Shown piece by piece: positions 42,959 through 53,356 of a stretch of DNA of 64,000 nt. The position numbers and the translations under genes were made by a program. The notes below the pieces were generated by a model. That model ran no database searches, was not told the DNA's origin, and saw nothing but the letters and a program-made list of their open reading frames with translations. Source of the stretch: Pseudomonas alkylphenolica (GTDB lineage Bacteria > Pseudomonadota > Gammaproteobacteria > Pseudomonadales > Pseudomonadaceae). Location of the stretch: positions 3,775,501 through 3,839,500 of the forward strand of contig NZ_CP009048.1 of assembly GCF_000746525.1 (NCBI RefSeq), read 5' to 3'. The number at the start of each line of letters is the position of its first letter. Positions within the stretch are counted from its first letter, which is position 1.

Positions 42959-44743
42959 TCAGACACTTGCCACTGGCGCCAGCCGGCAACACAAAATCAA
43001 GCCACCCGCCACACCCGGCATCGCCTGCAAGGTACCGCCAAAGCCTTCGATGATACTGCGGCTCATGCTCAGGCCAAGGCCCAGGCCTTCCGGCTTGCTG
43101 GTGTTGAAGGGGGTGAAAATACCGTCCAGACGCTCGGCCGGCACACCTGGCCCCTGATCGCTGACCTGTATGCGTAATTGCCCTTCGACCAGCGCTGCGC
43201 TGAGCACGATACGCGAGGGTTGGCCCTGATGCTGCTCGCGGTTGGCGTCGATTGCATTGCGCAACAGGTTGAGCAATACCTGTTCGAGCAAGACCCGGTC
43301 GGCGTAAACCGCAGGAAGCGGATCGCCGATCTGCAGCTCGATGCTCACCTGGTCGCGCGCCGCCTCCCAATCACACAGGCGTACCGCTTCAATCGCGACA
43401 TCGGCAATGGCCAACGCCTGCAGACGCCGCGGCTCTTTGCGTAAAAACGCACGCAAGCGTTTGATGACTTCGGCGGCGTGAGTCGCCTGTTCACTGATCC
43501 GCTGCAAACCCTGGGCGACCCGCAGGGCGGCCTGCGGATCACGATCCAGGACTTGCAGGTAACGCTGACTGGCGCTGGCGTAATTAACCACAGCAGCCAG
43601 CGGCTGATTGATTTCATGAGCGATGCCGGAGGCCAGTTCGCCAAGGGTGATCAACCGCGCACTGTGGGCCAGCTCGTCCTGATGGCGGCGTTGCTGGCTT
43701 TCGCGCAATTCGCGCTCGGTCATGTCGCGGGCCACCAACGAGTAGTAACGCTCACCACCGGTGCCGCGATGGGCCAGCAACACCAACGACACCGGAAACG
43801 CCGCCGCACCCTGCCAGGGAATCAGTCGCGTCTCGGCGTGCCAGACACCCGTCTGTTCGGCGCACTGCCAGCCTTCGCGCTCCAGACGTTGCTGCAACGC
43901 CGGATCGAGCAATGCCTGTAACCCCGGCAACGCCTCCACGTCCTGCAGTCCCAGCGCCCGTCGTGCCGAACGATTGAGGTAGCTGAGCTGGCCGTCACGG
44001 TCGGTGAACAGCACCAGGTCTGTGTTGGCCTCCACCACTTCGGCCAGGCGCCGGCGGTTTTCCTGCGCCTCGATACGTACGCTGATGTCGCGCGAGACGC
44101 TGACAATCTCCACCACCGCACCGGTATAGGTCTCGCGTATCGCCCGGCTGGCAATCTCGAACCACAAGTCGCGGCCATCACGATGGCGCACCCGGCAGGT
44201 CATGGTCTGGTAACCGTCCTGCTCCAGTGCCTGGGCGGCCTGCAGCAACGACTGCTGACGGTCCTGAGGGTGAAACAGTGATTGCACCGCGACCCCGCGT
44301 AATTCCTCGGGCCAATAGCCAAGCAATCGATAGGACGCTGGCGAGGCATCCAGAAAGCAGCCGTCGGGGCTGTGCCGGGAAATCAGGTCGGTGGTGTTTT
44401 CAGTGATCAGTCGATACAGGCGCCGGGCCTGGCTGGCCTCCCGCTCAGCCAGGCGCTCGGCCGTGGCGTCACGGCAACGCACCAGCACCTGGTCAGCGCT
44501 GGCGGGTATGAAGGTCCACAAAAGGATCTTGTCAGCCACCGACGCTTCGACATCACTGATGGCGCGCGCCTGGCTCAGGCAAGCGTTGACCAACGCCTGT
44601 ACGTTACTCGGCAACCAATAGTCGACCGTGCGCGCCGGCCAGGGCCCGAGCATCGCCTGCAAGGCCGGATTGACTGCCAGCACGGCGGCGGATGCATCCA
44701 GGATAAGGCTGGGCTGTGGGTCGCTGGCGAGCAAATGCGTCAT
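42959..44743 (-). CDS. Soluble multi-PAS sensor histidine kinase (FixL-like)
   Basis: 594 residues from the ATG at 44743; a TTG four codons earlier has a fair AAGG spacing and is possible. Three PAS-like domains without membrane helices: about 10-100, about 110-235 (RLYRLITENTTDLISRHSPDGCFLDASPASYRLLGY) and about 245-345. The HisKA box is GIAHEINQPLAAVVNYASAS (about 376-395). HATPase_c has LLNLLRNAIDANRE, QVSDQGPGVP and GLGLGLSMSRSI. PAS2 lacks the FixL haem histidine as far as I can see. The signal is unknown, perhaps redox or an acyl metabolite. Confidence 0.9.
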   Translation of the reverse strand: MTHLLASDPQPSLILDASAAVLAVNPALQAMLGPWPARTVDYWLPSNVQALVNACLSQARAISDVEASVADKILLWTFIPASADQVLVRCRDATAERLAEREASQARRLYRLITENTTDLISRHSPDGCFLDASPASYRLLGYWPEELRGVAVQSLFHPQDRQQSLLQAAQALEQDGYQTMTCRVRHRDGRDLWFEIASRAIRETYTGAVVEIVSVSRDISVRIEAQENRRRLAEVVEANTDLVLFTDRDGQLSYLNRSARRALGLQDVEALPGLQALLDPALQQRLEREGWQCAEQTGVWHAETRLIPWQGAAAFPVSLVLLAHRGTGGERYYSLVARDMTERELRESQQRRHQDELAHSARLITLGELASGIAHEINQPLAAVVNYASASQRYLQVLDRDPQAALRVAQGLQRISEQATHAAEVIKRLRAFLRKEPRRLQALAIADVAIEAVRLCDWEAARDQVSIELQIGDPLPAVYADRVLLEQVLLNLLRNAIDANREQHQGQPSRIVLSAALVEGQLRIQVSDQGPGVPAERLDGIFTPFNTSKPEGLGLGLSMSRSIIEGFGGTLQAMPGVAGGLILCCRLAPVASV

Positions 44744-44842
44744 GGCGGCGCTCAATTGGTGGCCTTGAAGACACCTATAGTACTTCTACTATATTGCTAT
44801 AGTCTATCTTCCAAGTACCATAGGGTTTCACGTAAAAATTGT

Positions 44843-44875
44843 GACACCTGAAGGGCCTGCCCTTCACGACACCTG
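44843..44875 (+). promoter_or_regulatory. Direct repeat GACACCTG flanking a palindrome, between kinase and acyl-CoA synthetase genes
   Basis: GACACCTG occurs at 44843-44850 and again at 44868-44875, and between them GAAGGGCCTGCCCTTC forms an inverted repeat. It is inside the 202-base divergent promoter region. It could be the response-regulator site; that is inference from position. Confidence 0.4.
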
Positions 44876-44945
44876 ATCAGAGCTAACAATCAGCCACCGG
44901 GGGTTGCAGTACGCCATACGGGCGCCCCCTGCACAGGAACTATTC

Positions 44946-46568
44946 ATGTCGATCTTCTCCCAGGGCCTGGCGCCCGCCCCTGTCAATCACCAGGCCCTGA
45001 GCCCCTTGAGTTTCATCGAACGCACGGCGGCGGTCTATGGCCAGTACCCGGCGGTGATTCATGGTGCCATCCGGCGCAACTGGCAACAGACCTACGAACG
45101 CTCCCGACGCCTGGCCAGTGCCCTGGCCGGACGCGGTATCGGACAAGGCGACACGGTAGCCGTGATGCTGCCGAACATTCCGGCAATGCTCGAAGCGCAC
45201 TTCGGTGTGCCGATGATTGGCGCAGTGCTCAATGCCCTCAACGTGCGCCTGGACGCCGAAGCCATTGCGTTCATGCTCGAACACGGTGAAGCCAAGGTGC
45301 TGATCACCGACCGCGAATTCCACAAGGTCATCAGCGCAGCGCTGGCGCTGATGGAATACCCGCCGCTGGTGGTCGATGTCGATGATCCGGAGTACGGCGA
45401 GGGTCAGGCGGTCAGCGACCTGGACTACGAGGCCTTTCTCGCCGAAGGCGACCCTGAGTTCGCCTGGCAATGGCCCGAGGATGAGTGGCAGGCCATTTCG
45501 CTGAACTACACCTCCGGCACCACCGGCAACCCCAAAGGCGTGGTCTATCACCATCGCGGCGCCTACCTCAACGCCCTGGGCAACCAGATGACCTGGGCCA
45601 TGGGCAATCATCCGGTGTACCTGTGGACCCTGCCGATGTTCCACTGCAACGGCTGGTGCTACCCCTGGACCGTCACGGCGCTCGCAGGCACCCACGTATT
45701 CCTGCGCCGCGTCGACCCACAGCGGATCCTCACCCTGATCCGTGAACATCAGGTCAGCCACCTGTGCGGCGCGCCGATCGTGCTCAATGCCCTGATCAAC
45801 ATGCCCGAGTCGGCCAAGGCGGCCATCGATCACCCGGTCAACGCCATGGTCGCCGGTGCCGCGCCACCGGCCAAGGTCATCGGCGCGGTGGAAGAAATGG
45901 GCATCAAGGTCACCCACGTCTACGGCCTGACCGAGGTCTACGGCCCGGTGACCGTGTGCGCCTGGCATGCCGAATGGGACGAGCAACCGCTGGCTGAACG
46001 GGCGCGGATCAAGTCGCGCCAGGGTGTGCGCTACCCCACCCTTGAAGGCCTGATGGTTGCCGACCCGCAAACCCTGGAGCCGGTGCAACGCGATGGCAAC
46101 ACCCTGGGGGAGATCTTCATGCGCGGCAACACGGTAATGAAGGGCTATCTGAAAAACCCCGAAGCTACCGCCGAAGCCTTCCGCGGTGGCTGGTTCCACA
46201 CCGGCGACCTGGCGGTCTGGCATGCCGACGGCTATGTGGAGATCAAGGACCGGCTCAAGGACATCATCATCTCCGGCGGCGAGAACATCTCCACCATTGA
46301 AGTCGAAGACACCCTCTACAAACACCCGGCCGTACTCGAGGCCGCCGTGGTTGCCCGCCCGGACGAGAAGTGGGGCGAAACACCCTGCGCCTACATCACC
46401 CTCAAGGTTGGCTTCGAGCAGACCCGCGACACCGACATCATCAGCTTCTGCCGTGAGCACCTGGCGGGGTTCAAGCTGCCCAAGACCGTGGTCTTCAGTG
46501 AGCTGCCGAAAACCTCCACCGGCAAGATCCAGAAGTACCTTTTACGCGACTGGGCCAAGGCGCTCTGA
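44946..46568 (+). CDS. AMP-forming acyl-CoA synthetase (medium-chain/AlkK type)
   Basis: 540 residues from the ATG at 44946 (AGGAA upstream). ANL superfamily motifs are all present: the P-loop YTSGTTGNPKGVVYHHRG (about 192-209), A5 YGLTEVYGPVT, A7 HTGDLAVWHADGYVEIKDRLKDIIISGGENIS (catalytic region, about 431-465) and the final lysine in LPKTSTGKIQKY. The motif spacing matches the AlkK/DmdB branch, which activates medium-chain or branched acids. It leads the operon with the acyl-CoA dehydrogenase, 25 bases downstream. Confidence 0.9.
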   Translation: MSIFSQGLAPAPVNHQALSPLSFIERTAAVYGQYPAVIHGAIRRNWQQTYERSRRLASALAGRGIGQGDTVAVMLPNIPAMLEAHFGVPMIGAVLNALNVRLDAEAIAFMLEHGEAKVLITDREFHKVISAALALMEYPPLVVDVDDPEYGEGQAVSDLDYEAFLAEGDPEFAWQWPEDEWQAISLNYTSGTTGNPKGVVYHHRGAYLNALGNQMTWAMGNHPVYLWTLPMFHCNGWCYPWTVTALAGTHVFLRRVDPQRILTLIREHQVSHLCGAPIVLNALINMPESAKAAIDHPVNAMVAGAAPPAKVIGAVEEMGIKVTHVYGLTEVYGPVTVCAWHAEWDEQPLAERARIKSRQGVRYPTLEGLMVADPQTLEPVQRDGNTLGEIFMRGNTVMKGYLKNPEATAEAFRGGWFHTGDLAVWHADGYVEIKDRLKDIIISGGENISTIEVEDTLYKHPAVLEAAVVARPDEKWGETPCAYITLKVGFEQTRDTDIISFCREHLAGFKLPKTVVFSELPKTSTGKIQKYLLRDWAKAL

Positions 46569-46593
46569 TCCCCCTTTGACAGCGAGAACCCGC

Positions 46594-48363
46594 ATGCCTG
46601 AATTCAATGCTCCACTGCGCGACATGCGCTTTGTCCTTCATGAAGTGTTCCAGGGCCCGGCCCTGTGGGCACGCCTGCCGGCGCTGGGCGAACGAGTGGA
46701 CGCCGATACCGCCGATGCCATTCTCGAAGAAGCGGCGAAAATCACCGGCCAGCTGATCGCCCCGCTCAACCGCAGTGGCGATGAACAGGGCGTAACCTTT
46801 GACGCTGGCCAGGTACGCACCCCTGACGGTTTTGCCCAGGCCTGGCAGACCTACCGTGAAGGCGGCTGGGTCGGTCTTGCCGGCAACCCCGAGCACGGTG
46901 GCCTGGGCATGCCGAAAATGCTCGCAGTGCAGTTCGAAGAAATGCTCTACGCCGCCAACTGCAGCTTCAGCCTCTACTCGGCGCTGAGCGCAGGTTGCTG
47001 CCTGGCCCTCGACGCCCACGCCAGTGATGACCTCAGGGCCACTTACCTGCCGCCGTTGTACAGCGGCCAGTGGGCCGGCACCATGTGCCTGACCGAACCG
47101 CATGCCGGCACGGACCTGGGGATCATCCGCACCAGGGCGGAACCCACCGCCGATGGCAGTTACCGCATCAGCGGCACCAAGATCTTCATTACCGGCGGCG
47201 AGCAGGACCTGACCGAAAACATCATCCACCTGGTCCTGGCCAAATTGCCCGATGCCCCGGCCGGGCCCAAGGGTATCTCGCTGTTTCTGGTGCCCAAGTT
47301 CCTGGTCAATGCCGACGGCAGTCTGGGCCCGCGTAACCCGGCGCACTGCGGCTCACTCGAGCACAAGATGGGCATCAAGGCCTCGGCCACCTGCGTGATG
47401 AACTTCGACGGTGCCACCGGCTACCTGATCGGCGAGGCGAACCGTGGGCTGGCAGCCATGTTCACGATGATGAACTACGAGCGCCTGTCCATCGGCATCC
47501 AGGGCATCGGCTGCGCCGAAGCCTCCTACCAGAACGCCGCGCGCTACGCCCAGGACCGCCTGCAAAGCCGGGCCGCCAGCGGAGCGCAAGCGCGCGACAA
47601 GGTGGCCGACCCGATCATTGTCCACCCGGATGTTCGCCGCATGCTGCTGACCATGCGCGCCCTGACCGAAGGTGGCCGGGCCTTCGCCACCTATGTCGGC
47701 CAGCAACTGGACATCGCCAAGTACGCCGAAGCTACCGAAGAGCGCGACCTCGCCCAGCGCCAGGTGGCCCTGCTGACGCCGGTGGCCAAGGCATTCTTCA
47801 CCGACAACGGCCTGGAAAGCTGTGTGCTCGGCCAGCAGGTGTTCGGCGGTCACGGCTACATCCGCGAGTGGGGTCAGGAACAGCTGGTGCGCGATGTGCG
47901 CATCGCACAGATCTACGAAGGCACCAACGGTATTCAGGCCCTCGACCTGCTGGGTCGCAAGGTGGTGGCGGACGGTGGCCGGGCACTGGCCGAATTCACC
48001 GGGCAGATTCGCCAATTCTGTGAGCAGGACACGCCCTACCGCGAGCCACTGCTCAAGGCCACCAGTGACCTGCAAAGCCTCAGCCAGTGGTTGAGCGAGC
48101 AAGCCCGCGAGGACGCCAACGCCGTCGGCGCCGCTTCGGTCGAATACCTGCAGCTGTTTGGCTACGTGGCTTATGCCTATATGTGGGCGCGCATGGATGC
48201 CGTGGCCGCAGCGAACCTGGCGCAAGACCCGGCTTTCTACGCGGCTAAACGTGCAACCGCGGCGTTCTTCTTCGCTCGTTTGTTGCCACGCACCTTGTCG
48301 CTGCAAGCCAGTATCCAGGCAGGCAGCACAGCCCTGTTCAGCCTGGCTGCCGAACACTTCTGA
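46594..48363 (+). CDS. Acyl-CoA dehydrogenase, long FadE-like form with C-terminal domain
   Basis: 589 residues from the ATG at 46594. The acyl-CoA dehydrogenase core spans about 1-450, with TMCLTEPHAGTDLGI (flavin) and KIFITGGEQDLTENI, and the catalytic glutamate is in AQIYEGTNGIQALDL (about 445). An extra C-terminal helical domain (about 470-589, ending QAGSTALFSLAAEHF) marks the 590-residue class used for aryl- or long-acyl substrates. It follows the acyl-CoA synthetase, so the pair activates and desaturates one fatty or phenylalkanoic acid. Substrate undecided. Confidence 0.9.
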   Translation: MPEFNAPLRDMRFVLHEVFQGPALWARLPALGERVDADTADAILEEAAKITGQLIAPLNRSGDEQGVTFDAGQVRTPDGFAQAWQTYREGGWVGLAGNPEHGGLGMPKMLAVQFEEMLYAANCSFSLYSALSAGCCLALDAHASDDLRATYLPPLYSGQWAGTMCLTEPHAGTDLGIIRTRAEPTADGSYRISGTKIFITGGEQDLTENIIHLVLAKLPDAPAGPKGISLFLVPKFLVNADGSLGPRNPAHCGSLEHKMGIKASATCVMNFDGATGYLIGEANRGLAAMFTMMNYERLSIGIQGIGCAEASYQNAARYAQDRLQSRAASGAQARDKVADPIIVHPDVRRMLLTMRALTEGGRAFATYVGQQLDIAKYAEATEERDLAQRQVALLTPVAKAFFTDNGLESCVLGQQVFGGHGYIREWGQEQLVRDVRIAQIYEGTNGIQALDLLGRKVVADGGRALAEFTGQIRQFCEQDTPYREPLLKATSDLQSLSQWLSEQAREDANAVGAASVEYLQLFGYVAYAYMWARMDAVAAANLAQDPAFYAAKRATAAFFFARLLPRTLSLQASIQAGSTALFSLAAEHF

Positions 48364-48370
48364 AGCAGAA

Positions 48371-48422
48371 CGCTACCGTCAGTCGCCCGCGGTAGCGCCG
48401 CTTGCCCCGTCATCAGACGGGG
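48371..48422 (+). terminator. Two tandem hairpins after the acyl-CoA dehydrogenase gene
   Basis: CGCTACCG/CGGTAGCG (48371-48397) and CCCCGTC-atca-GACGGGG (48405-48422) follow the stop by seven bases or more. The second has a 7-bp perfect stem and a 4-base loop. No long T run follows either one. Confidence 0.5.
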
Positions 48423-48554
48423 TATAGCTGCGAATTCAGTGCTTTTACCGGATTTTTCCCGGTGAAAAATCTTACAACTGATAGTCATTCGCCATTATCC
48501 CGGGTTCTCGCCGCCTACGCTGCAAGGGTAGAATAGGCAAAACCGGGAGCCTCG

Positions 48555-49562
48555 ATGAACCACACCAGCCACAGCGCCGACGAATACGATGCCATCACCG
48601 ATGCCGCCGCGCATTGGTGCCTGCGTTTGCAAGCTGAGGACTGCACAACAGCCGAACGCCAGGCGTTTGAGCAATGGCTGGCCGTCGACCCGCTGCATGC
48701 CCAGGAATACCAGGCCATGCTGGATATCTGGCAGACCGCCGATCATCTGCCACGCAGCGCCACACCCGGTAATGTCATCAACCTTCCCCGGCGTCGTCAA
48801 CGTGCCTGGCGCCACTATGCCTCGGCCGCTGCCATCGCCCTGGTGGCACTGCCGGTCGGCGCCTGGGTCGGCTGGGAACAAGGCTGGCTGCCTAACCACT
48901 ACCAGTACCTGGAAAGCGGCGACGCCATCAGTCATGTCGTACTCAGCGACGGCAGCCAGGTCGAGCTGAACCTGGGGACCGAATTACGCGTCACCAACTA
49001 CAAGGACCAGCGCCGGGTCACCCTGGTCAAAGGCGAAGCCTTCTTCAAGGTCCGGCACGACAGCCTGCACCCCTTCGTAGTGCATGCCGCCCAGGGCCAG
49101 ACCCGCGTTACCGGCACCCAGTTCAATGTCTGGAAGTATGAAGATCAGGTCAGAGTGACCCTGGTCGAAGGTTCGGTGCTGGTCAGCAGCGATGCCAACG
49201 ACAACGATGGGGGCTATCGCCTGGGCCCCGGCATGCAGGCTAGCTACCAGGCCGGCGACTACGAACCGCGCCTGAGCCAGACCTACGCCCATGACACCAG
49301 CCTGGCCTGGCGCAATGGCAAGCTGATCCTCGACAACCTGAGCCTGGCCCAGGCCCTGCCGCAGATCAACCGCTACCTGGAGCAGCCGCTGCTGCTGGCC
49401 GACGAATACACCGGCAGCATTCGTATCAGTGGCATTTACGACACGAAGCAGATCAAGCGTCTGGTCAGCAACCTGCCCAAGGTGTTGCCGGTCTATCTAA
49501 CCCGCAACAAGGACGGCAGCATGCTCCTCAACCGAATCTCGCCACCGCCGGCACGGGGCTGA
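48555..49562 (+). CDS. Orphan FecR-family protein
   Basis: 335 residues. The N-terminal segment resembles the FecR/anti-sigma domain (AAHWCLRLQAEDCTTAERQAFEQWLAVDPLHAQEYQAMLDIW). A membrane helix lies at about 92-110 (ASAAAIALVALPVGAWVGW), then the periplasmic FecR domain (VVLSDGSQVELNLGTELRVTNYKDQ) and an STN-like C-terminal segment (RNGKLILDNLSLAQALPQINRYL). No fecI or receptor is adjacent on either side. It may serve a distant receptor or act alone. The ribosome site is modest (GGGAG). A degenerate GATAGTCATTCGCCATTATC lies upstream but fits the Fur consensus poorly. Confidence 0.88.
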   Translation: MNHTSHSADEYDAITDAAAHWCLRLQAEDCTTAERQAFEQWLAVDPLHAQEYQAMLDIWQTADHLPRSATPGNVINLPRRRQRAWRHYASAAAIALVALPVGAWVGWEQGWLPNHYQYLESGDAISHVVLSDGSQVELNLGTELRVTNYKDQRRVTLVKGEAFFKVRHDSLHPFVVHAAQGQTRVTGTQFNVWKYEDQVRVTLVEGSVLVSSDANDNDGGYRLGPGMQASYQAGDYEPRLSQTYAHDTSLAWRNGKLILDNLSLAQALPQINRYLEQPLLLADEYTGSIRISGIYDTKQIKRLVSNLPKVLPVYLTRNKDGSMLLNRISPPPARG

Positions 49563-49580
49563 GCCTTACGCTCAACCCCG
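49554..49580. terminator. Bidirectional hairpin between FecR orphan and antiporter genes
   Basis: Arms CGGGG(C)TGAGC and GCTCA(A)CCCCG around a CTTAC loop, overlapping the FecR gene end. It is 13 bases short of the convergent stop. Confidence 0.55.
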
Positions 49581-49592
49581 CGTGGCTACACG

Positions 49593-50912
49593 CTACAGCG
49601 TCATTGCCGCCAGCCAGCCGAACGCCAGCAGTGGCAGGTTGTAGTGAATGAAGGTCGGCACCACGGTGTCCCAGATATGGTGATGCTGGCCGTCTACGTT
49701 CAAACCAGAGGTCGGGCCCAGGGTCGAATCCGAGGCCGGTGAGCCGGCATCGCCCAGTGCACCAGCGGTGCCGACGATGCACACGGTGGCGACCGGGTCA
49801 AAACCCAGCTGCACACACAGCGGTACAAAGATCGCGGCAAGAATCGGCACCGTGGAAAACGACGAGCCGATGCCCATGGTCACCAGCAGCCCCACCAGCA
49901 ACATCAGCAGTGCGCCAATCCCCTTGCTGTGGTCGATCCACACCGCCGAGGTCTCGACCAGGCTCTTGACCTCACCGGTGGCCTTCATGACCTCGGCGAA
50001 ACCGGAAGCGGCAATCATGATGAAGCCGATCATGGCCATCATTTTCATGCCTTCGGTAAACAGGTCGTCGGTGTCCTTCCAGCGCACAATGCCCGACACC
50101 GAGAAAATCAGAAAACCGACCATGGCGCCGATGATCATCGAATCCAGCCACAGCTGAATGATGAACGCCGCTGCGATGGCAACCCCGGCAACCAGCAGGG
50201 TCAACGGGTTGTAGCGCACCGCCACCTGCTCGACCTGCTCGATCTTTTCCAGGTCATAGACACGCTTTTTGCGGTAGCTGAAAAACACCGCCAGGAGCAG
50301 GCCAAAAAGCATGCCCGCCGCCGGAATGGCCATGGCATGGGTGACGTTGACCGCGCTGACATCCACCCCGCTACGGCTGACGTTGGCCAGCAGAATCTCG
50401 TTGAGGAAGATGTTGCCAAAGCCCACCGGCAGGAACATGTAAGGCGTGATCAAACCAAAGGTCATCACGCAGGCCACCAGGCGCCGGTCGATCTGCAGCT
50501 TGGTCAGCACATAGAGCAGCGGCGGCACCAGCAAGGGAATGAACGCAATGTGGATCGGCAGGATGTTCTGCGAGGAAATCGCCACCAGCAACAGCAAGCC
50601 GATCAGCAGCCATTTGACCTTGCCACCATCGGCATGCCCTTGCTTGCCAACCATCGCCAGGGCGCGGTCAGCCAGAGCATGGGCCATGCCGGACTTGGCA
50701 ATCGCCACCGCAAAGGCACCCAGCAAGGCATAGGACAAGGCCACGGTGGCACCGCCGCCGAGCCCACCGTTGAATGCTTTGAGCGTTCCGTCGATTCCCA
50801 GGCCGCCCACCAATCCGCCAGCCAGCGCGCCGACGATCAGGGCGATCACCACATGCACGCGGGACAGACTCAAGATCAGCATGATGCCGACCGCGGCAAT
50901 TACTGCATTCAT
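49593..50912 (-). CDS. Na+/H+ antiporter-family (NhaC/YuiF-like) permease
   Basis: 439 residues with about twelve hydrophobic helices. The sequence is unlike lactate or dicarboxylate carriers and fits the YuiF/Na+:H+ antiporter family (PF03553 and relatives): [52 protein letters not shown], and the conserved [21 protein letters not shown] and [25 protein letters not shown] near the C-terminus. It could exchange Na+ or take up an amino acid such as histidine. No operon partner is present. Confidence 0.85.
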   Translation of the reverse strand: MNAVIAAVGIMLILSLSRVHVVIALIVGALAGGLVGGLGIDGTLKAFNGGLGGGATVALSYALLGAFAVAIAKSGMAHALADRALAMVGKQGHADGGKVKWLLIGLLLLVAISSQNILPIHIAFIPLLVPPLLYVLTKLQIDRRLVACVMTFGLITPYMFLPVGFGNIFLNEILLANVSRSGVDVSAVNVTHAMAIPAAGMLFGLLLAVFFSYRKKRVYDLEKIEQVEQVAVRYNPLTLLVAGVAIAAAFIIQLWLDSMIIGAMVGFLIFSVSGIVRWKDTDDLFTEGMKMMAMIGFIMIAASGFAEVMKATGEVKSLVETSAVWIDHSKGIGALLMLLVGLLVTMGIGSSFSTVPILAAIFVPLCVQLGFDPVATVCIVGTAGALGDAGSPASDSTLGPTSGLNVDGQHHHIWDTVVPTFIHYNLPLLAFGWLAAMTL

Positions 50913-51104
50913 TCCTGTGACCTCTAGAAACCAGACAAAAAGCGACCGATTCGGCGACAGACTGCCCGGGAGCAGTGGCCGAACGACGGGTATTTTTATG
51001 GAGGGCGCACACTCTGAAGCAGGCCCTCGCGCTTGTCAAAGTTCACTGGGCGATTGCTGTCGTAGGAATGCACGAAAACGACGCATTTAAATTGATCGTT
51101 TGAA

Positions 51105-51131
51105 TAAAGAAAGCGGCGTATCCGCCGATAA
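51105..51131 (+). promoter_or_regulatory. FliA (sigma28) flagellar promoter of the chemoreceptor gene
   Basis: TAAA (51105-51108), exactly 15 bases, then GCCGATAA (51124-51131): a perfect match to the flagellar class-3 consensus TAAA-N15-GCCGATAA. It is 40 bases before the receptor ATG. Confidence 0.9.
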
Positions 51132-51171
51132 CGTCGGCAGCCTCAATCTTTTTGGATCAAAGGACTTCGCC

Positions 51172-53319
51172 ATGTCGTTCAGACAACTATCCATTCAGTG
51201 GAAAATCACCCTGCTCGCCGGTTTGTGCCTGGCCAGCATCGTTACCCTGCTGGTGGGCCTTTCGTTGTACCGCATGGGCCACAGCTCGGAGCTGGTCAAG
51301 ACCAGCAGCATGCAGATGCTCACCGAGTCAGCCCAGGGACGCATCGAATCCCAGGGCGAAGTCCAGGCCTTGAACATTCGTCGCCAGTTCATGGATGCCT
51401 ATCAATACGGTGCCGGTTTCTCCCGTCAGGTCCTGTTCCTGCGTGAACAGGCCGAGAAGCGCTTTCTCGATGCCTTCGACCTGCGCGAAGACCTGACCCG
51501 TCAGGTACGCGCCGCCTTGCAGGCCAACCCCGACCTGCTTGGCCTGTCACTGGTATTCGAACCCAATGCGCTGGACAACAAGGACGACCTGTTCGTCAAC
51601 CAGGAGCAACTGGGCAGCAACGAAAAAGGCCGCTTTGCCCTGTACTGGTCGCAACCGACGCCAGGCCAGCTGACCTCCATGGCCCTGCCGGAAAAAGACA
51701 TGGCCGATACCAGCATCGGCCCCAGCGGCGAGCCGGCCAACACCTGGTCAGTGTGCCCACGCACCACCCGCAAGACCTGCGTGATCGAGCCCTACTTCTA
51801 TGAGATCAACGGCCAGCAGGTGCTGATGACCAGCATCGTGTTCCCGCTGATGGTCGCCGACAAGGTAGTCGCCACCCTGTCCATCGACATCAACCTGAAC
51901 AGCCTGCAGGCCATGAGCCAGCAAGCCAGCCGTAACCTCTACCAGGGCCAGACCCAGGTGAGCATCCTCAGCCCCGTGGGCCTGCTGGCCGGCTACAGCC
52001 CGGATGCCGGCAAACTGGCCCAGCGCTTTGATCAGGTCGATGCCGAGAAAGGCGCCGAAGTGATCCGCCTGCTGGCCGACAGCACGCCCATTCACAGCAT
52101 CCATCACAAGCAGCGCCTGAAGGTGCTGGCTTCCTTTGCCCCGATCCCGGGCGGCAAGTCCTGGGGCGTGCTGCTCGACGTTCCGGAAAGCGCTCTGACC
52201 GGCCCGGCCGAGGCCCTCAAGCAGGAACTCGACCGCAGCAACACCAGCGGCACCTTGATCGAGCTGGGTCTGGGCGCGTTGGCGGCCATCGTCGGCCTGC
52301 TGCTGATCTGGCTGATGGCCCGCAGCGTGACGCGGCCGATCCTCGGTGTCGCGGCCATGCTCAAGGACATCGCCAGTGGCGAAGGCGACCTGACCCGTCG
52401 CCTGCAATACGACAAACGCGACGAGCTGGGCGAACTGGCCGGCTGGTTCAACCGCTTCCTGGACAAACTGCAGCCGACCATTGCCGAGGTCAAGCGCTCG
52501 GTCCAGGCGGCCCGCGACACCGCCGACCAGTCTTCAGCGATTGCCAGCCAGACCAGCGCCGGCATGGAGCAGCAGTACCGCCAGGTCGATCAGGTCGCCA
52601 CTGCTTCGCATGAAATGAGCGCCACTGCCCAAGACGTTGCCCGCAGCGCGGCCCAAGCCGCCCAGGCGGCCCGCGACGCTGATCAGGCCACTCGCCAGGG
52701 CCTGTCTGTCATCGACCGCACCACCACCAGCATCGACACCCTGGCCGCCGACATGAGCACCGCCATGGCTCAGGTCGAAGGCCTGGCCGAGAACAGCGAG
52801 AAGATCGGCTCGGTGCTGGAAGTCATCCGTTCCATCGCCGAGCAAACCAACCTGCTGGCCCTCAACGCCGCCATCGAAGCCGCCCGCGCCGGTGAAGCAG
52901 GCCGCGGCTTTGCTGTGGTCGCTGATGAGGTGCGCAACCTCGCCCGCCGCACCCAGGAGTCGGTGGAAGAAACCCGGCAGGTCATCGAAGAGTTGCAGGC
53001 CGGTACCCGCGAAGTAGTGGGTGCCATGGACAGCAGCCATCGTCAGGCGCAAGGCAGCGTCGAGCAGGTCAGCCAGGCGGTCACCGCCTTGCAGCAGATC
53101 GGCGATGCGGTCACGGTGATCAGCGACATGAACCTGCAGATCGCCAGCGCTGCCGAAGAGCAGAGCGCCGTGGCTGAGGAAATCAACAACAACGTGGCGA
53201 CCATCCGCGACGTGACCGAATCCCTCAGCGGACAGGCCAACGAATCGGCGCGGGTCAGCCAGTCGCTCAACAGCCTGGCCAACCAGCAGCAGGGATTGAT
53301 GGATCAGTTCCGGGTCTGA
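51172..53319 (+). CDS. Methyl-accepting chemotaxis protein, double-Cache type
   Basis: 715 residues from the ATG at 51172 (AAAGGA upstream). First membrane helix at about 11-31 ([21 protein letters not shown]), then a large periplasmic sensor of dCache form (about 35-375), a second helix ([23 protein letters not shown], about 363-386), HAMP (about 387-440) and a coiled-coil signalling domain. The tip is [40 protein letters not shown]. Pairs of methylatable Gln/Glu are present. The ligand is unknown, and the arginine/tyrosine pattern of amino-acid dCache sensors is not obvious. Expression goes with motility through the FliA promoter. Confidence 0.94.
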   Translation: MSFRQLSIQWKITLLAGLCLASIVTLLVGLSLYRMGHSSELVKTSSMQMLTESAQGRIESQGEVQALNIRRQFMDAYQYGAGFSRQVLFLREQAEKRFLDAFDLREDLTRQVRAALQANPDLLGLSLVFEPNALDNKDDLFVNQEQLGSNEKGRFALYWSQPTPGQLTSMALPEKDMADTSIGPSGEPANTWSVCPRTTRKTCVIEPYFYEINGQQVLMTSIVFPLMVADKVVATLSIDINLNSLQAMSQQASRNLYQGQTQVSILSPVGLLAGYSPDAGKLAQRFDQVDAEKGAEVIRLLADSTPIHSIHHKQRLKVLASFAPIPGGKSWGVLLDVPESALTGPAEALKQELDRSNTSGTLIELGLGALAAIVGLLLIWLMARSVTRPILGVAAMLKDIASGEGDLTRRLQYDKRDELGELAGWFNRFLDKLQPTIAEVKRSVQAARDTADQSSAIASQTSAGMEQQYRQVDQVATASHEMSATAQDVARSAAQAAQAARDADQATRQGLSVIDRTTTSIDTLAADMSTAMAQVEGLAENSEKIGSVLEVIRSIAEQTNLLALNAAIEAARAGEAGRGFAVVADEVRNLARRTQESVEETRQVIEELQAGTREVVGAMDSSHRQAQGSVEQVSQAVTALQQIGDAVTVISDMNLQIASAAEEQSAVAEEINNNVATIRDVTESLSGQANESARVSQSLNSLANQQQGLMDQFRV

Positions 53320-53356
53320 GGCGTAACCCCTGGCGAGCGACGGTCACGCTTGCACA

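Noticed and set aside
48470..48500. Fur box before the orphan FecR gene
   Set aside because: The best 19-base alignments reach only 8-9 matches with the consensus, so it was not listed as a site.
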